Below, in pieces: positions 18,316-26,918 of a stretch of 64,000 nucleotides of DNA (the stretch's first letter is position 1; the number at the start of each line of letters is the position of its first letter). The stretch is from DAOVXM01 sp963746255 (GTDB taxonomy: Bacteria > Chloroflexota > Anaerolineae > Anaerolineales > UBA4823): the NCBI GenBank assembly GCA_963746255.1, contig CAVVAJ010000007.1, positions 434,001 through 498,000 of the forward strand, given 5' to 3'. Both the position numbers and the translations under genes were made by a program. The notes beneath the pieces are model-generated. The model saw only the letters and a program-made list of their open reading frames with translations. It had not been told where the DNA came from and did not search any database.

Positions 18316-18528
18316 TCAAGAATTCCCAACTTCATCTGCTGGTTGTATTTGTTTTAAGCGCCGTGCTAGTTTGCGTCTTGACAGCAGCACACGTCGGTTA
18401 CACTGTATGCATTCTAGGCCGATATCAGCTCCCAGGCGTACAATTTTCCACTCATAGCTTCCACAAGGGTGTGGTTTTCGCAAGCGTACAATATCGTCCA
18501 GATGTAATTCTGGCAGCATGCCTGGCAT
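18316..18528 (-). CDS. DUF951 family protein
   Basis: A 70-residue basic protein with the full DUF951 pattern: ELHLDDIVRLRKPHPCGSYE, WKIVRLGADIGLECIQC and RRVLLSRRKLARRL. The three cysteines (CG..., and the CIQC pair) suggest metal binding or nucleic-acid contact. Function is not established; the family is widespread in Firmicutes and Chloroflexota. The true start may be this ATG or one three codons further in (MLPELHL). It is divergently arranged with the M50 protease gene. Confidence 0.85.
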   Translation of the reverse strand: MPGMLPELHLDDIVRLRKPHPCGSYEWKIVRLGADIGLECIQCNRRVLLSRRKLARRLKQIQPADEVGNS

Positions 18529-18611
18529 TATATCATGGGGAAGTGAACCGGGTGCGGATGGTATAATCTGCGCACCTCAGGATTGATAAGGGATTAAGTG
18601 GTGAAATTACT

Positions 18612-19256
18612 ATGCTCGATTTAGCACCCTCGATGTTTATCTCGAATATCTTTGTGTTGCTGGTTGCGTTTCCGATCCATGAGTTCGCCCACGCTTGGAC
18701 GGCGAATTTCTTTGGGGATGATACGCCCCGGTTGGCTGGTCGATTAACACTCAATCCTCTCGTTCATCTCGATGTTTTAGGATCGATGCTATTGGTTGTC
18801 GCTGGTTTCGGTTGGGCGAAACCGGTACCCATCAATCCTTACGTGCTCTCACTAAGGTCTTCTTCAGCATACATGCTGGTTTCTTTAGCAGGTCCGGCTT
18901 CAAATTTCTTGATGGCTGTGTTGGCAGCCATCCCATTTCAGCTTGGTATCGTATCTGCAGCTGATGCGCAATTGTCAATCATCACCGCAAATAATCATAT
19001 CCTTCCCACAGTCTCTCAAGTATTGTATGTCTTCATTTATATCAATCTCCTGCTCATGCTGTTCAACTTGATCCCTCTAGCACCCCTAGATGGAGAGAAA
19101 ATAGTTAGGTATTTCCTCCCCGCCTCCTGGGGAAGTCTCCTGGATCAGATCCGACCATTCAGCCCAATAATCTTGCTTGCGATAGTATTTCTTGGGCTGT
19201 TAAGCAACATATTGATGCCAGTGCTAAGCTGGTTGATGGGTATATTTATTGGATGA
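18612..19256 (+). CDS. Site-2 protease family (M50B) membrane metalloprotease
   Basis: A 214-residue multi-pass membrane protein with the zinc motif HEFAHAW at about residues 24-30 in the first hydrophobic segment and the partner motif NLIPLAPLDGEKI (NPDG-like) near residue 160. The conserved loop AGRLTLNPLVHLDVLGSM is also present. This is the short M50B form without a PDZ domain, common as a housekeeping intramembrane protease. The stop overlaps the HD-domain gene start by 4 bp (ATGA), so translation is probably coupled. Confidence 0.9.
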   Translation: MLDLAPSMFISNIFVLLVAFPIHEFAHAWTANFFGDDTPRLAGRLTLNPLVHLDVLGSMLLVVAGFGWAKPVPINPYVLSLRSSSAYMLVSLAGPASNFLMAVLAAIPFQLGIVSAADAQLSIITANNHILPTVSQVLYVFIYINLLLMLFNLIPLAPLDGEKIVRYFLPASWGSLLDQIRPFSPIILLAIVFLGLLSNILMPVLSWLMGIFIG

Positions 19257-19831
19257 TCCTTGACAGGATACTCTACCGCACCAGGCAGTTTTGGCAAGCA
19301 TACATATCTTCACCAAGTCTGGAAGATCTCGAATTGGCTCAGGCTGCTTTGACCCCAGCCCAAATGGAGTTATTTCGAACCATGCAGCCAAGTGAACAAA
19401 CACACAGCCTGATAGTCTATAAAGAGTTATTATCTGATGCAGATAAGGATCATCTACCCCAGCAGCAGGATTTGTTAGTCGCCGCCCTGCTCCATGATGT
19501 TGGGAAGAGTCGCCGCCCATTTCGCATTTATGAGCGGGTATTGGTTGTCCTGGGACGCTCATTGTTCCCCGATACGGTCAAACGCTGGGGGCAAGAAGAT
19601 ATGAAGATTGATGATGACAATCGCGCTGTTATGCGATTAACTTGGTTAAAACTCCCCTTTATAGTCGCCGAACAGCACCCACGCTGGGGCGCATCACTGG
19701 CTGCGGAAGCGGGCGTCTCACCACTAACTGCATCACTCATACGCCATCATCAGAACTTTTCCGCTCAAAATCCAGTATCCTTAGAAGAGCAGCTGTTGAA
19801 TAGGTTGCAGACGGCTGATGGTGCACATTAA
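19253..19831 (+). CDS. HD-domain phosphohydrolase-like protein
   Basis: A 192-residue protein with HD-superfamily metal ligands: His in EQTHSLIVY and the HD pair in AALLHDVGKSRRP (about residue 82), plus a later HH in LIRHHQNFS that may complete the site. HD proteins hydrolyse phosphate esters of nucleotides; the substrate is unknown. It is coupled to the M50 protease by an ATGA overlap and lies 21 bp before tyrA. Confidence 0.8.
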   Translation: MILDRILYRTRQFWQAYISSPSLEDLELAQAALTPAQMELFRTMQPSEQTHSLIVYKELLSDADKDHLPQQQDLLVAALLHDVGKSRRPFRIYERVLVVLGRSLFPDTVKRWGQEDMKIDDDNRAVMRLTWLKLPFIVAEQHPRWGASLAAEAGVSPLTASLIRHHQNFSAQNPVSLEEQLLNRLQTADGAH

Positions 19832-19852
19832 TTAGTTAGAGAAGGGAGTGCT

Positions 19853-20839
19853 ATGACTGTTCAAATAACCATAATCGGCTTGGGTCAAATTGGTGCATCT
19901 ATTGGATTAGCGTTAGCAGAAAAAGGGGATATGTTTAAGAGAGTTGGCCATGATCGTGAACCCAAAATCTCCCGTGAGGCATTAAAGATCGGGGCGATCG
20001 ATCGCTTTTCAGTTAATCTTCCAGCCTCAGTCAGCGAAGCAGATATTGTAGTCTTAGCGCTGCCGATGGATCAGATTAAAGAAACTTTGTCCATTATCGC
20101 CGAGGATTTGCGTGAAGATGTCGTTGTGATGGATACGGGACCTGTAAAGGAAGTGGTCTCCGCCTGGGCGAATGATCTGCTGCCCCCCAAACGCCACTAT
20201 ATCGGTCTAACACCGGTATTGAACCCAAATTATTTACTAGAGCCAGATTCGGGTCTAGAAGTCGCCCATGCCGATCTGTTTCGAGGCAGCCTCATCGGGG
20301 TGGTCACTCCGCCGCAAACCGTGTCCGAAGCGGTAAAACTAGCCGCAGATCTAATCCGTTTATTGGGAGCCACCCCACTTTTTGTCGATCCAGTTGAGAT
20401 TGACAGCTTAATGGCTTCCACGCATATTCTGCCCCAATTAATGGCTGCCGCTCTGCTGAATTCAACGATCGATCAACCCGGGTGGCGTGAGGCCCGCAAA
20501 GTAGCCGGACGAGCTTATGCCGAGGTAACTAGCCCGATCATTCAGTTCAGCGATCCACAATCATTATCTTCCTCAGTCATGTTGAACAAGGAGAATATCC
20601 TGCGGGTGCTGGATTCGCTGACCGCCTCCTTGCAGGCGATCCGCAGCGATATTGAACGCGACAACGGAGAAGGATTGGATGCCAGGCTTATTCGCGCCCG
20701 CGAGGGGCGTGAGATATGGTGGGACCAGAGGTTGAACCCTGATTGGGCGGAAGCTAGCTCTGCGAATACAGAGATGCCTACTGGATCTGAATTTTTTGGC
20801 CGCCTGTTGGGCATACGACGCAAACCAAAAAAGAAATAG
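19853..20839 (+). CDS. tyrA: Prephenate dehydrogenase
   Basis: A 328-residue dehydrogenase with the N-terminal NAD-binding motif ITIIGLGQIGASIGLALAEKG and a C-terminal helical domain (about residues 180-300). In tyrosine biosynthesis it would convert prephenate to 4-hydroxyphenylpyruvate. VVMDTGPVKEVVSAWAND and HYIGLTPVLNPNYL are the equivalents of the family's substrate-side loops, although GLTPVLNP differs from the usual HPMAG form, so an arogenate or related substrate is possible. GAAGGGAG precedes the ATG. No other aromatic-pathway gene is adjacent. Confidence 0.82.
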   Translation: MTVQITIIGLGQIGASIGLALAEKGDMFKRVGHDREPKISREALKIGAIDRFSVNLPASVSEADIVVLALPMDQIKETLSIIAEDLREDVVVMDTGPVKEVVSAWANDLLPPKRHYIGLTPVLNPNYLLEPDSGLEVAHADLFRGSLIGVVTPPQTVSEAVKLAADLIRLLGATPLFVDPVEIDSLMASTHILPQLMAAALLNSTIDQPGWREARKVAGRAYAEVTSPIIQFSDPQSLSSSVMLNKENILRVLDSLTASLQAIRSDIERDNGEGLDARLIRAREGREIWWDQRLNPDWAEASSANTEMPTGSEFFGRLLGIRRKPKKK

Positions 20840-21013
20840 CCGCTTGCCTGAGAACGATTTTTAGTCTATTATTCAGAAGGTGGGTGATTATTGTGGCTAC
20901 AAACATTAATTTAAGGAGGGGTCAATATCAGCATCTAGAAAATTCGAAGTATCAGCAGATTATTTTCGGCTACCATTGATATTCAGTATAACCATACTTG
21001 AGCAGAGGTCATA

Positions 21014-22198
21014 ATGTCTGAGAAAACCCAATGGATTCAAGATGAGTTGCAGAATTTAAAAGAATCCGGGCTGTACAACAATATTCGCACTATCCAATCC
21101 CCGCAGGGTGCTTGGTTGCAGGTTGATGGGAAACGCACATTGAATTTTTGTTCGAACAATTACCTCGGCCTCGCCAACCACCCCAAATTGGTCGCCGCAG
21201 CAAAGTCCGCAATTGACCGATATGGTGTCGGTCCAGCAGCGGTGCGTACAATTGCTGGTACGATGGAGCTGCACACTGAACTTGAAGCTCGTCTTGCCGC
21301 GTTCAAAGGGGTTAAATCTGCAATCACCTTTCAATCGGGATTCAACGCCAATATAGCGACAATCCCCGCTTTGGTTGGGAAGGGTGATGTGATTTTTTCT
21401 GATGAACTCAACCATGCCAGTATCATTGATGGCTGCCGCCTATCAGGTGCCAAGATAATTCGCTATAAGCATTGTGATGCAGATGACCTAAAAAGCGCCC
21501 TCCAAGAACATCGTGCCCAATACCCTCGTGCGCTGATCGTGACAGATGGTGTTTTTAGTATGGATGGTGATGTAGCCCCCCTCGATGATATTTATGCTGT
21601 CTCTGGTTCTTTTGATACCATATTGATGGTTGACGATGCCCACGGTGAGGGTGTTCTCGGTCAGGGCGGGCGTGGGATTGTGGATCATTTTGGTTTGCAT
21701 GGCAAGGTCGATGTGGAAATGGGCACGCTTTCCAAGGCGTTTGGTGTTGTCGGGGGTGTAGTCGCCGGGAATCCAATCGTAGTTGAATGGCTGCAGCAGC
21801 GCGGGCGCCCATTCCTATTTTCTTCCGCCATGACGGTACCTGATGTTGCAGCTTGTATAAGCGCAGTTGACATCCTCGAAGAATCGACTGAATTAGTCGA
21901 TAAGTTGTGGGAAAACACGCGCTATTATAAGGAAGAGATGCAGCACTTGGGTTTTGATATCGGCCAAAGCGTTACACCCATCACCCCAGTCATGCTTGGT
22001 GAGGCTCCACTCGCACAGCAATTTAGCCGCGAACTATTTTCTAACAACGTGTTTGCGATGGCGATTGGTTTTCCGACCGTCCCCCGCGGAAAAGCGCGCA
22101 TCAGGGTGATGATCTCTGCTGCTCACACAAAAGATGACCTGGATCGTGGCTTAGAGGCTTTTAGTCAGGTTGGTCGCTTGCTTGGGGTTTTAGCATGA
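21014..22198 (+). CDS. kbl: Glycine C-acetyltransferase (2-amino-3-ketobutyrate CoA ligase)
   Basis: A 394-residue PLP enzyme of the alpha-oxoamine synthase family. FCSNNYLGLANHPKL, SGFNANIATIPAL, VDDAHGEGVLGQGGRG and the PLP-lysine motif GTLSKAFGVVGG (Lys about 241) are in the expected order. Length and the N-terminal ESGLYNNIRTI segment fit Kbl better than BioF. It condenses glycine with acetyl-CoA in threonine degradation or runs in reverse. No threonine dehydrogenase is adjacent, so assignment as Kbl rather than another alpha-oxoamine synthase is by similarity only. Confidence 0.88.
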   Translation: MSEKTQWIQDELQNLKESGLYNNIRTIQSPQGAWLQVDGKRTLNFCSNNYLGLANHPKLVAAAKSAIDRYGVGPAAVRTIAGTMELHTELEARLAAFKGVKSAITFQSGFNANIATIPALVGKGDVIFSDELNHASIIDGCRLSGAKIIRYKHCDADDLKSALQEHRAQYPRALIVTDGVFSMDGDVAPLDDIYAVSGSFDTILMVDDAHGEGVLGQGGRGIVDHFGLHGKVDVEMGTLSKAFGVVGGVVAGNPIVVEWLQQRGRPFLFSSAMTVPDVAACISAVDILEESTELVDKLWENTRYYKEEMQHLGFDIGQSVTPITPVMLGEAPLAQQFSRELFSNNVFAMAIGFPTVPRGKARIRVMISAAHTKDDLDRGLEAFSQVGRLLGVLA

Positions 22199-22280
22199 TA
22201 GTTAAATAAGAAGCTCAGCCATATACCCACGACAAGATGTAAATCCTGTGGAGGCTGTTGCCGTGGAGGAACTAGGTTTA

Positions 22281-22511
22281 TTATTCTGTTTCAGTAAAAG
22301 GGTCGAAATTTGGATTGGTGCCTGCCCAGATACAGCTGGCGCGGTTGTCTAGATTGCAGTCTACTGCTCGTGAACATCGGTGTGCGATGATGCGTGGGGC
22401 TTGTTCGGGAAGCCACGTTGCCGGTAGTAGGACCTCCGCTTCCATAGCGATTTCCTCTCCGGCGTGCTCGCAATAACGGATTTTCAATGTCTGCCATGTT
22501 CTCTCAGCCAT
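22281..22511 (-). CDS. Small cysteine-containing conserved protein
   Basis: A 76-residue protein starting MAERTWQTLKIRYCEHAGEE and ending NPNFDPFTETE. The second half has the pattern AHRCSRAVDCNLDNRASCIW, with three Cys plus a fourth near residue 14, which could hold a small metal site. AGAGGAGCT sits just upstream of the chosen ATG; a longer in-frame start at 22559 is not supported by a ribosome-binding site. I believe similar short proteins occur in other Chloroflexota, but I cannot name a function. Confidence 0.6.
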   Translation of the reverse strand: MAERTWQTLKIRYCEHAGEEIAMEAEVLLPATWLPEQAPRIIAHRCSRAVDCNLDNRASCIWAGTNPNFDPFTETE

Positions 22512-22665
22512 ACTAGCTCCTCTTTCAATACTGATCACAGTATAAACCGAAATATTCATTCGGCAAAGTGTCGGCTGTCACTTATTAATATGACAATATC
22601 CGTCAACATAGGGGAACAACTTCGTATAAATTTGGTAAATAACATTTGTGACAAACATAACACGA

Positions 22666-22693
22666 TTGACAATTATTTATCATCGCGTATAAT
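22666..22693 (+). promoter_or_regulatory. Strong predicted promoter of the peptide importer operon
   Basis: Consensus TTGACA (22666-22671) and TATAAT (22688-22693) are 16 bp apart, about 130 bp upstream of the binding-protein start. The remaining 310-bp gap before the gene holds no other feature I can support apart from AAGGAGG at 22729-22735, which faces no ORF of useful length. Confidence 0.75.
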
Positions 22694-22821
22694 GAAATAC
22701 CTAATTTTGAGTCTCAGACATACCATTAAGGAGGTGCCCCTACCTAGAGTACACCAAAAGTTATACCCCATCTGTTGAAATCCACAGACCAGTAATTTAG
22801 TTATGAATTGGAGGAAGAAGA

Positions 22822-24564
22822 ATGTTTAGAAAAATGTTTTATCTCTTGGGAGCCACGATATTAATCTTCAGCCTGCTCCTGGCTGCATGTGCACCTGCAC
22901 CAGCCGAACCAGCACCCGAAGAACCGGTTGCGGAAGAGCCCGTGGCCGAGGAACCCGTTGTAGAGGAACCTGCCGCAGAGGAACCCGTAGCTGAGGAACC
23001 TGCTGAGGAGCCAATGGCAGCGTTCGAACCCTTGGTGATCAGCGCGGAATGTGCCAATAACAAAGTCAAGGAAATTGCCGCCGTAGATGAACTGACAGTT
23101 AAATTCTCTATGTGCCGCCCGACGCCTACTTTCTTGGCAGCTGCGGCATTTATCCCCTTCGCCATCCAACCGCAAGAATGGATTGAGGCGAATGGCGGTA
23201 GCGGTGAGTTATTGGAGAAGCCGATCGGCACAGCTCAGTACTATATCGAGAGCTGGAACCGGGGTGATAGCATTATCTTTAAGCGCTTCGATGACTACTG
23301 GGGTGATCCTGCCGAAACCGAGACTTTGGTCTTCCGCTGGGCGACTGAGGGCGCTGCCCGTTTGCTCGAACTGCAAGCTGGCACGGTAGATCATGCCGTC
23401 AAGATCAGTCCGGATGATTACGAGACTGTCCAGAACGATCCGAACCTGCAATTCCTACCGAAACCTGCGCCGAATATCATGTACATCGGTATGACCAATA
23501 CCTTTGAGCCTTGGGGTGATGTGAATGTGCGCAAAGCTGTAGGAATGTGTTTGGATCGCCAGCGAATTGTGGATAACTTCTACCCTGTTGGTTCAGAAGT
23601 CGCTACGCATTTCACACCATGCTCGATCCCGAACGGTTGCGCCGGTGAATCCTGGTATGATTTTGATCCTGAAGCTGCAAAGACTTTGCTTGCCGATGCC
23701 GGTTTTCCGGATGGCTTCGATACCACCATCTTCTACCGGGATGTATTCCGCGATTACCTGCCCGAACCAGGCTTGGTGGCAGTCGAACTGCAGACTCAAT
23801 TAAAGGAGAACTGCGGTATCAACGCCGAGGTGCAGGTGATGGAGTCGGGTGAGTTTATTGATGAATCCACCAGCGGCCGTTTGGATGGTCTCTATATGCT
23901 GGGCTGGAGTGCTGACTATCTGCATGTGACCAACTTCTTGGATTACCACTTTGGTCGCTCAAACCCCCAATTTGGGGAACCATTTGCCGAGATCTATGAC
24001 ATCCTCGAAGAAGCGTCACAGATTGCAGATGAGTCGACGGTAGAGGGTCTATATACGGATGCGAACAATACCATTAAGGAGCTCGTCGTGATGGTGCCTG
24101 TCGCCCGTGGCGCACCGGCGGACGGTGCATTGGTGGACGTGGAAAACGCACACACCGCTGTGCTTGGCCCACCGAGATTGTGGAATGAAATTCCTGACGG
24201 ACGTGACACACTCGTCTACTTGAAGGCAGCCGAACCGATCAGTCTGTACTGCATGGACGAGACTGATGGCGAATCATTGGATGCTTGCACCATGGTGTTA
24301 GAAGGTCTCTACAAGTATGATGAGTTTGGCGCAGCGCAACCCAGCCTGGCCACCTCCTGCGAAGTAAATGAAGATGCAACAGAATGGACATGTTACCTGC
24401 GCGAGGGTGTCATGTTCCATGATGGCTCGACCTTGGATGCAAACGATGTCGTTCGCTCCTGGGATGCGGGCATGAATGCTGCCAGTGAGTACCATACGGG
24501 GAACACGGGCTCCTTCGATTATCCATCCACCTTGTTCGATGCATTGATGAACCTCTCTGAGTAA
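22822..24564 (+). CDS. Peptide/solute-binding lipoprotein (SBP_bac_5), circularly permuted
   Basis: A 580-residue ABC substrate-binding protein with lipobox LLAAC and a tether of repeated PVAEE units to about residue 65. The order of the family's segments is unusual. It opens with material normally found after the first 120-150 residues (IAAVDELTVKFSMCRPTP, then PIGTAQYYIESWNRGDSI). It ends with the segment that normally opens the mature protein (EPISLYCMDE, MVLEGLYKYDEFG, WTCYLREGVMFHDGSTLDAN, about 460-580). This is a circular permutation, not truncation. It should deliver peptides or another solute to the two permeases downstream. GGAGGAAG gives the ribosome-binding site. Confidence 0.88.
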   Translation: MFRKMFYLLGATILIFSLLLAACAPAPAEPAPEEPVAEEPVAEEPVVEEPAAEEPVAEEPAEEPMAAFEPLVISAECANNKVKEIAAVDELTVKFSMCRPTPTFLAAAAFIPFAIQPQEWIEANGGSGELLEKPIGTAQYYIESWNRGDSIIFKRFDDYWGDPAETETLVFRWATEGAARLLELQAGTVDHAVKISPDDYETVQNDPNLQFLPKPAPNIMYIGMTNTFEPWGDVNVRKAVGMCLDRQRIVDNFYPVGSEVATHFTPCSIPNGCAGESWYDFDPEAAKTLLADAGFPDGFDTTIFYRDVFRDYLPEPGLVAVELQTQLKENCGINAEVQVMESGEFIDESTSGRLDGLYMLGWSADYLHVTNFLDYHFGRSNPQFGEPFAEIYDILEEASQIADESTVEGLYTDANNTIKELVVMVPVARGAPADGALVDVENAHTAVLGPPRLWNEIPDGRDTLVYLKAAEPISLYCMDETDGESLDACTMVLEGLYKYDEFGAAQPSLATSCEVNEDATEWTCYLREGVMFHDGSTLDANDVVRSWDAGMNAASEYHTGNTGSFDYPSTLFDALMNLSE

Positions 24565-24601
24565 TTTATCTTTGTCATCAAATAAGAACTAGCGAATTAA
24601 C

Positions 24602-24648
24602 GACGCGAGATGGCCTCTCCCTCCCGGGGAAAAGCGCCGTCTCGCGTC
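24602..24648 (+). promoter_or_regulatory. Stable hairpin between binding protein and permeases
   Basis: GACGCGAGATGGC (24602-24614) pairs with GCCGTCTCGCGTC (24636-24648), 13 bp with one G-U pair, across a 21-nt loop. No T run follows, so it is more likely an mRNA-stability or partial-termination element. Such an element would raise the binding protein relative to the permeases. Confidence 0.6.
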
Positions 24649-24669
24649 CTACTAATTGATAACTGCTAA

Positions 24670-25749
24670 ATGATCCAATACACCATTCGACGCATTTTAT
24701 TATCCATTCCGGTGCTATTTGGTATTTTACTGGTCACGTTTGTCCTTGCCCGCTCAATTCCTGGGGACCCTTGTAGGGCTATCTTAGGTGAAAAAGCAAC
24801 TCAAGAAATATGTGATCGTTTTATTCATGCGCATGGGCTTGATCGTCCCATACCAGTACAATTTGGCATCTACATGCGGAATATGATGAGTGGGGATTTC
24901 GGGGATTCGATACGCTTTAGCCGTCCAGTGACCGTAATTCTCATTGAGCGTTTACCATTAACAATCGAATTAAGTTTGATTGCCTTAACGATCGCCACGC
25001 TGGTTGGGATCCCTTTAGGCGTAATTTCGGCCACCCGAAGGAATTCTGCAGCTGATGTGACAACTATGGTCGGAGCGAATATCGGAGTTTCGATGCCGGT
25101 CTACTGGTTGGGATTGATGCTGGCATATCTATTTGCCTTGGTCTTGAAAGATACTCCATTTTGGCTGCCGCCCTCAGGAAGATTGAGTGCGGGCATGGTT
25201 TCGATCCCATTTTATGAGGTGTGGGGCTTAGGAATTTCGCCTGATTCATTCATATACCCGGTAGCTGAGTTCATTTCCAATATGTTTATTTTCAATTCTT
25301 TGATCACGTTTGATTGGGAAGTGCTCGGTGATGCGGTGCAGCACATGATCCTCCCTGCAGTCGCTCTAGCGACAATCCCGTTGGCGATCATTGCCCGCAT
25401 GACGCGTTCAAGTATGCTGGAGGTGCTGCGGCAAGATTATGTCAGGACCGCACGGGCGAAGGGTGTGGTTGAACGCTTGGTTATCCGCAAACATGCTTTC
25501 CGGAATGCTCTACTGCCCATCGTCACCATCATTGGTTTGCAACTGGGCACATTATTTGCAGGTGCGGTATTGACCGAGTCGATCTTCGGCCTGGCGGGTG
25601 TCGGGCGGATGTTGTTTGAGTCCATCACCGCGCGTGATTATCCTGTCGTGCAAGCATTTACTATCGTCATTGCCATCATCTACGTCTTCGCTAACTTGGT
25701 GGTCGATATATCGTATGTGTTCATCGACCCACGTGTTAAGTTGGATTGA
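24670..25749 (+). CDS. Peptide ABC transporter permease, DppB-like
   Basis: A 359-residue inner-membrane permease with the DppB N-terminus (YTIRRILLSIPVLFGILLVT, ARSIPGDPCRA). The EAA loop is VLRQDYVRTARAKGVVERLV about 100 residues from the C-terminus, followed by HAFRNALLPIVTIIG. About six membrane segments. It pairs with the DppC-like permease 7 bp downstream to form the channel for the permuted binding protein. No ATP-binding genes follow, so the ATPases must be encoded elsewhere. Confidence 0.92.
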   Translation: MIQYTIRRILLSIPVLFGILLVTFVLARSIPGDPCRAILGEKATQEICDRFIHAHGLDRPIPVQFGIYMRNMMSGDFGDSIRFSRPVTVILIERLPLTIELSLIALTIATLVGIPLGVISATRRNSAADVTTMVGANIGVSMPVYWLGLMLAYLFALVLKDTPFWLPPSGRLSAGMVSIPFYEVWGLGISPDSFIYPVAEFISNMFIFNSLITFDWEVLGDAVQHMILPAVALATIPLAIIARMTRSSMLEVLRQDYVRTARAKGVVERLVIRKHAFRNALLPIVTIIGLQLGTLFAGAVLTESIFGLAGVGRMLFESITARDYPVVQAFTIVIAIIYVFANLVVDISYVFIDPRVKLD

Positions 25750-25756
25750 GCGGCCT

Positions 25757-26701
25757 ATGTCATCAGTAACCAAACTAAAAGATTCAAAAGCGGAGCAAGA
25801 TTACCGTTCAAACAGCCTCTGGCGCCTGACGCTAAGGCGCGTTTGGCGGCAGCGTTCGGCAAAAGTAGGCGGTTTCCTGCTCGGTTTCTTGATTTTAATA
25901 GCGATTTTTGCCCCGGTAATTGCGCCTTATGATCCCGAAGATGTGCTCATTGGCGATGAAGATGTAAAGAAGCGTCAATCTCCGTGCATCCATCTGCTCG
26001 GTTGCCCTGAGGATCAACCCCAGCACTTGATGGGGATTGACGGGAACGTACGTGATGAATTCAGCCGGGTATTATACGGTGCCCAATATTCTTTACTGAT
26101 TGGATTTACCACTGTCGGATTTGCCATTATCATCGGTACTGTCTTAGGGTTAATTTCTGGATACTACAGTGGTTGGTCTGACAATCTCATCATGCGGACC
26201 ATGGATGTACTCTTGGCCTTCCCCTCATTGCTGCTGGCAATTGCTATCGTCAGTGTTTTAGGTCCCGGTCTGCAGAATGCGCTGTTGGCGATAGCGATTG
26301 TCAGTATTCCGATATACGCGCGTGTTGTCCGCGCCAGTGTATTGACGGTCAAAGAGCAGGACTTTGTCTCTGCCTCACGGGCTCTGGGTGCTAGTGATCG
26401 CCGCATCATGTTTGTGCGTATCCTACCTAATGCGATCCCGCCATTAGTTGTGCAAGGCACCTTGGGAATTGCATCCGCAATTCTGAGCGCTGCGGCTCTC
26501 TCGTTCCTCGGTCTGGGAGCCCAACCCCCAACACCCGAATGGGGTACGATGCTGGGCTCAGAACGCAACCAGGTTTTTACGGCGCCGCACCTAGTTTTTT
26601 ATCCCGGTTTGGCGATTATGGTCACCGTGTTAGCATTCAACTTGCTCGGTGACGGGCTGCGCGATGCGCTCGACCCGCGTTTATCACAAGTCAACGAATA
26701 A
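25757..26701 (+). CDS. Peptide ABC transporter permease, DppC-like
   Basis: A 314-residue permease with the DppC features: a cytoplasmic N-terminus, first membrane segment GGFLLGFLILIAIFAPVIAP, the loop DPEDVLIGDEDVKKRQSP, LMGIDGNVRDEFSRVLYGA (HPLGTD-like), and the EAA loop DFVSASRALGASDRRIMF. The C-terminal FLGLGAQPPTPEWGTML matches the family. ATG 25757 is chosen because it falls 7 bp after the DppB stop and gives a normal N-terminus. A terminator follows at 26729. Confidence 0.92.
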   Translation: MSSVTKLKDSKAEQDYRSNSLWRLTLRRVWRQRSAKVGGFLLGFLILIAIFAPVIAPYDPEDVLIGDEDVKKRQSPCIHLLGCPEDQPQHLMGIDGNVRDEFSRVLYGAQYSLLIGFTTVGFAIIIGTVLGLISGYYSGWSDNLIMRTMDVLLAFPSLLLAIAIVSVLGPGLQNALLAIAIVSIPIYARVVRASVLTVKEQDFVSASRALGASDRRIMFVRILPNAIPPLVVQGTLGIASAILSAAALSFLGLGAQPPTPEWGTMLGSERNQVFTAPHLVFYPGLAIMVTVLAFNLLGDGLRDALDPRLSQVNE

Positions 26702-26728
26702 ACCTTTCTAAATCTAAAAAACTCAATC

Positions 26729-26767
26729 GTCCCTTTAATGCTGGTTATAAAGGGACATTTCTTTTTT
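26729..26767 (+). terminator. Intrinsic terminator of the peptide importer operon
   Basis: GTCCCTTTA (26729-26737) pairs perfectly with TAAAGGGAC (26748-26756), followed by ATTTCTTTTTT. It directly follows the DppC-like gene and there is no ATPase gene before it. Confidence 0.85.
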
Positions 26768-26918
26768 GTCAGGGTGGCTACCTTTGACATTCTAGAAGGC
26801 GCGGACTAAAATGAACTCTGTATAACCATATCTTAACACTGCATCTTCCGTTTCTTGACATCTGTAGGTGAATGCTAGTACGGAACACTGTAGATACTGG
26901 TTGTACACGGGAGGTTGA

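Noticed and set aside
22912..23010. Repeated PVAEE-type codons as a DNA tandem repeat
   Set aside because: The periodicity reflects the low-complexity tether of a lipoprotein; the codons vary and there is no sign of a separate DNA element.
26875..26888. CTAGTACGGAACAC resembling an end of the dispersed repeat
   Set aside because: Only about ten bases match and neither the second hairpin nor the opposite CTAG end is present nearby; it may be chance.
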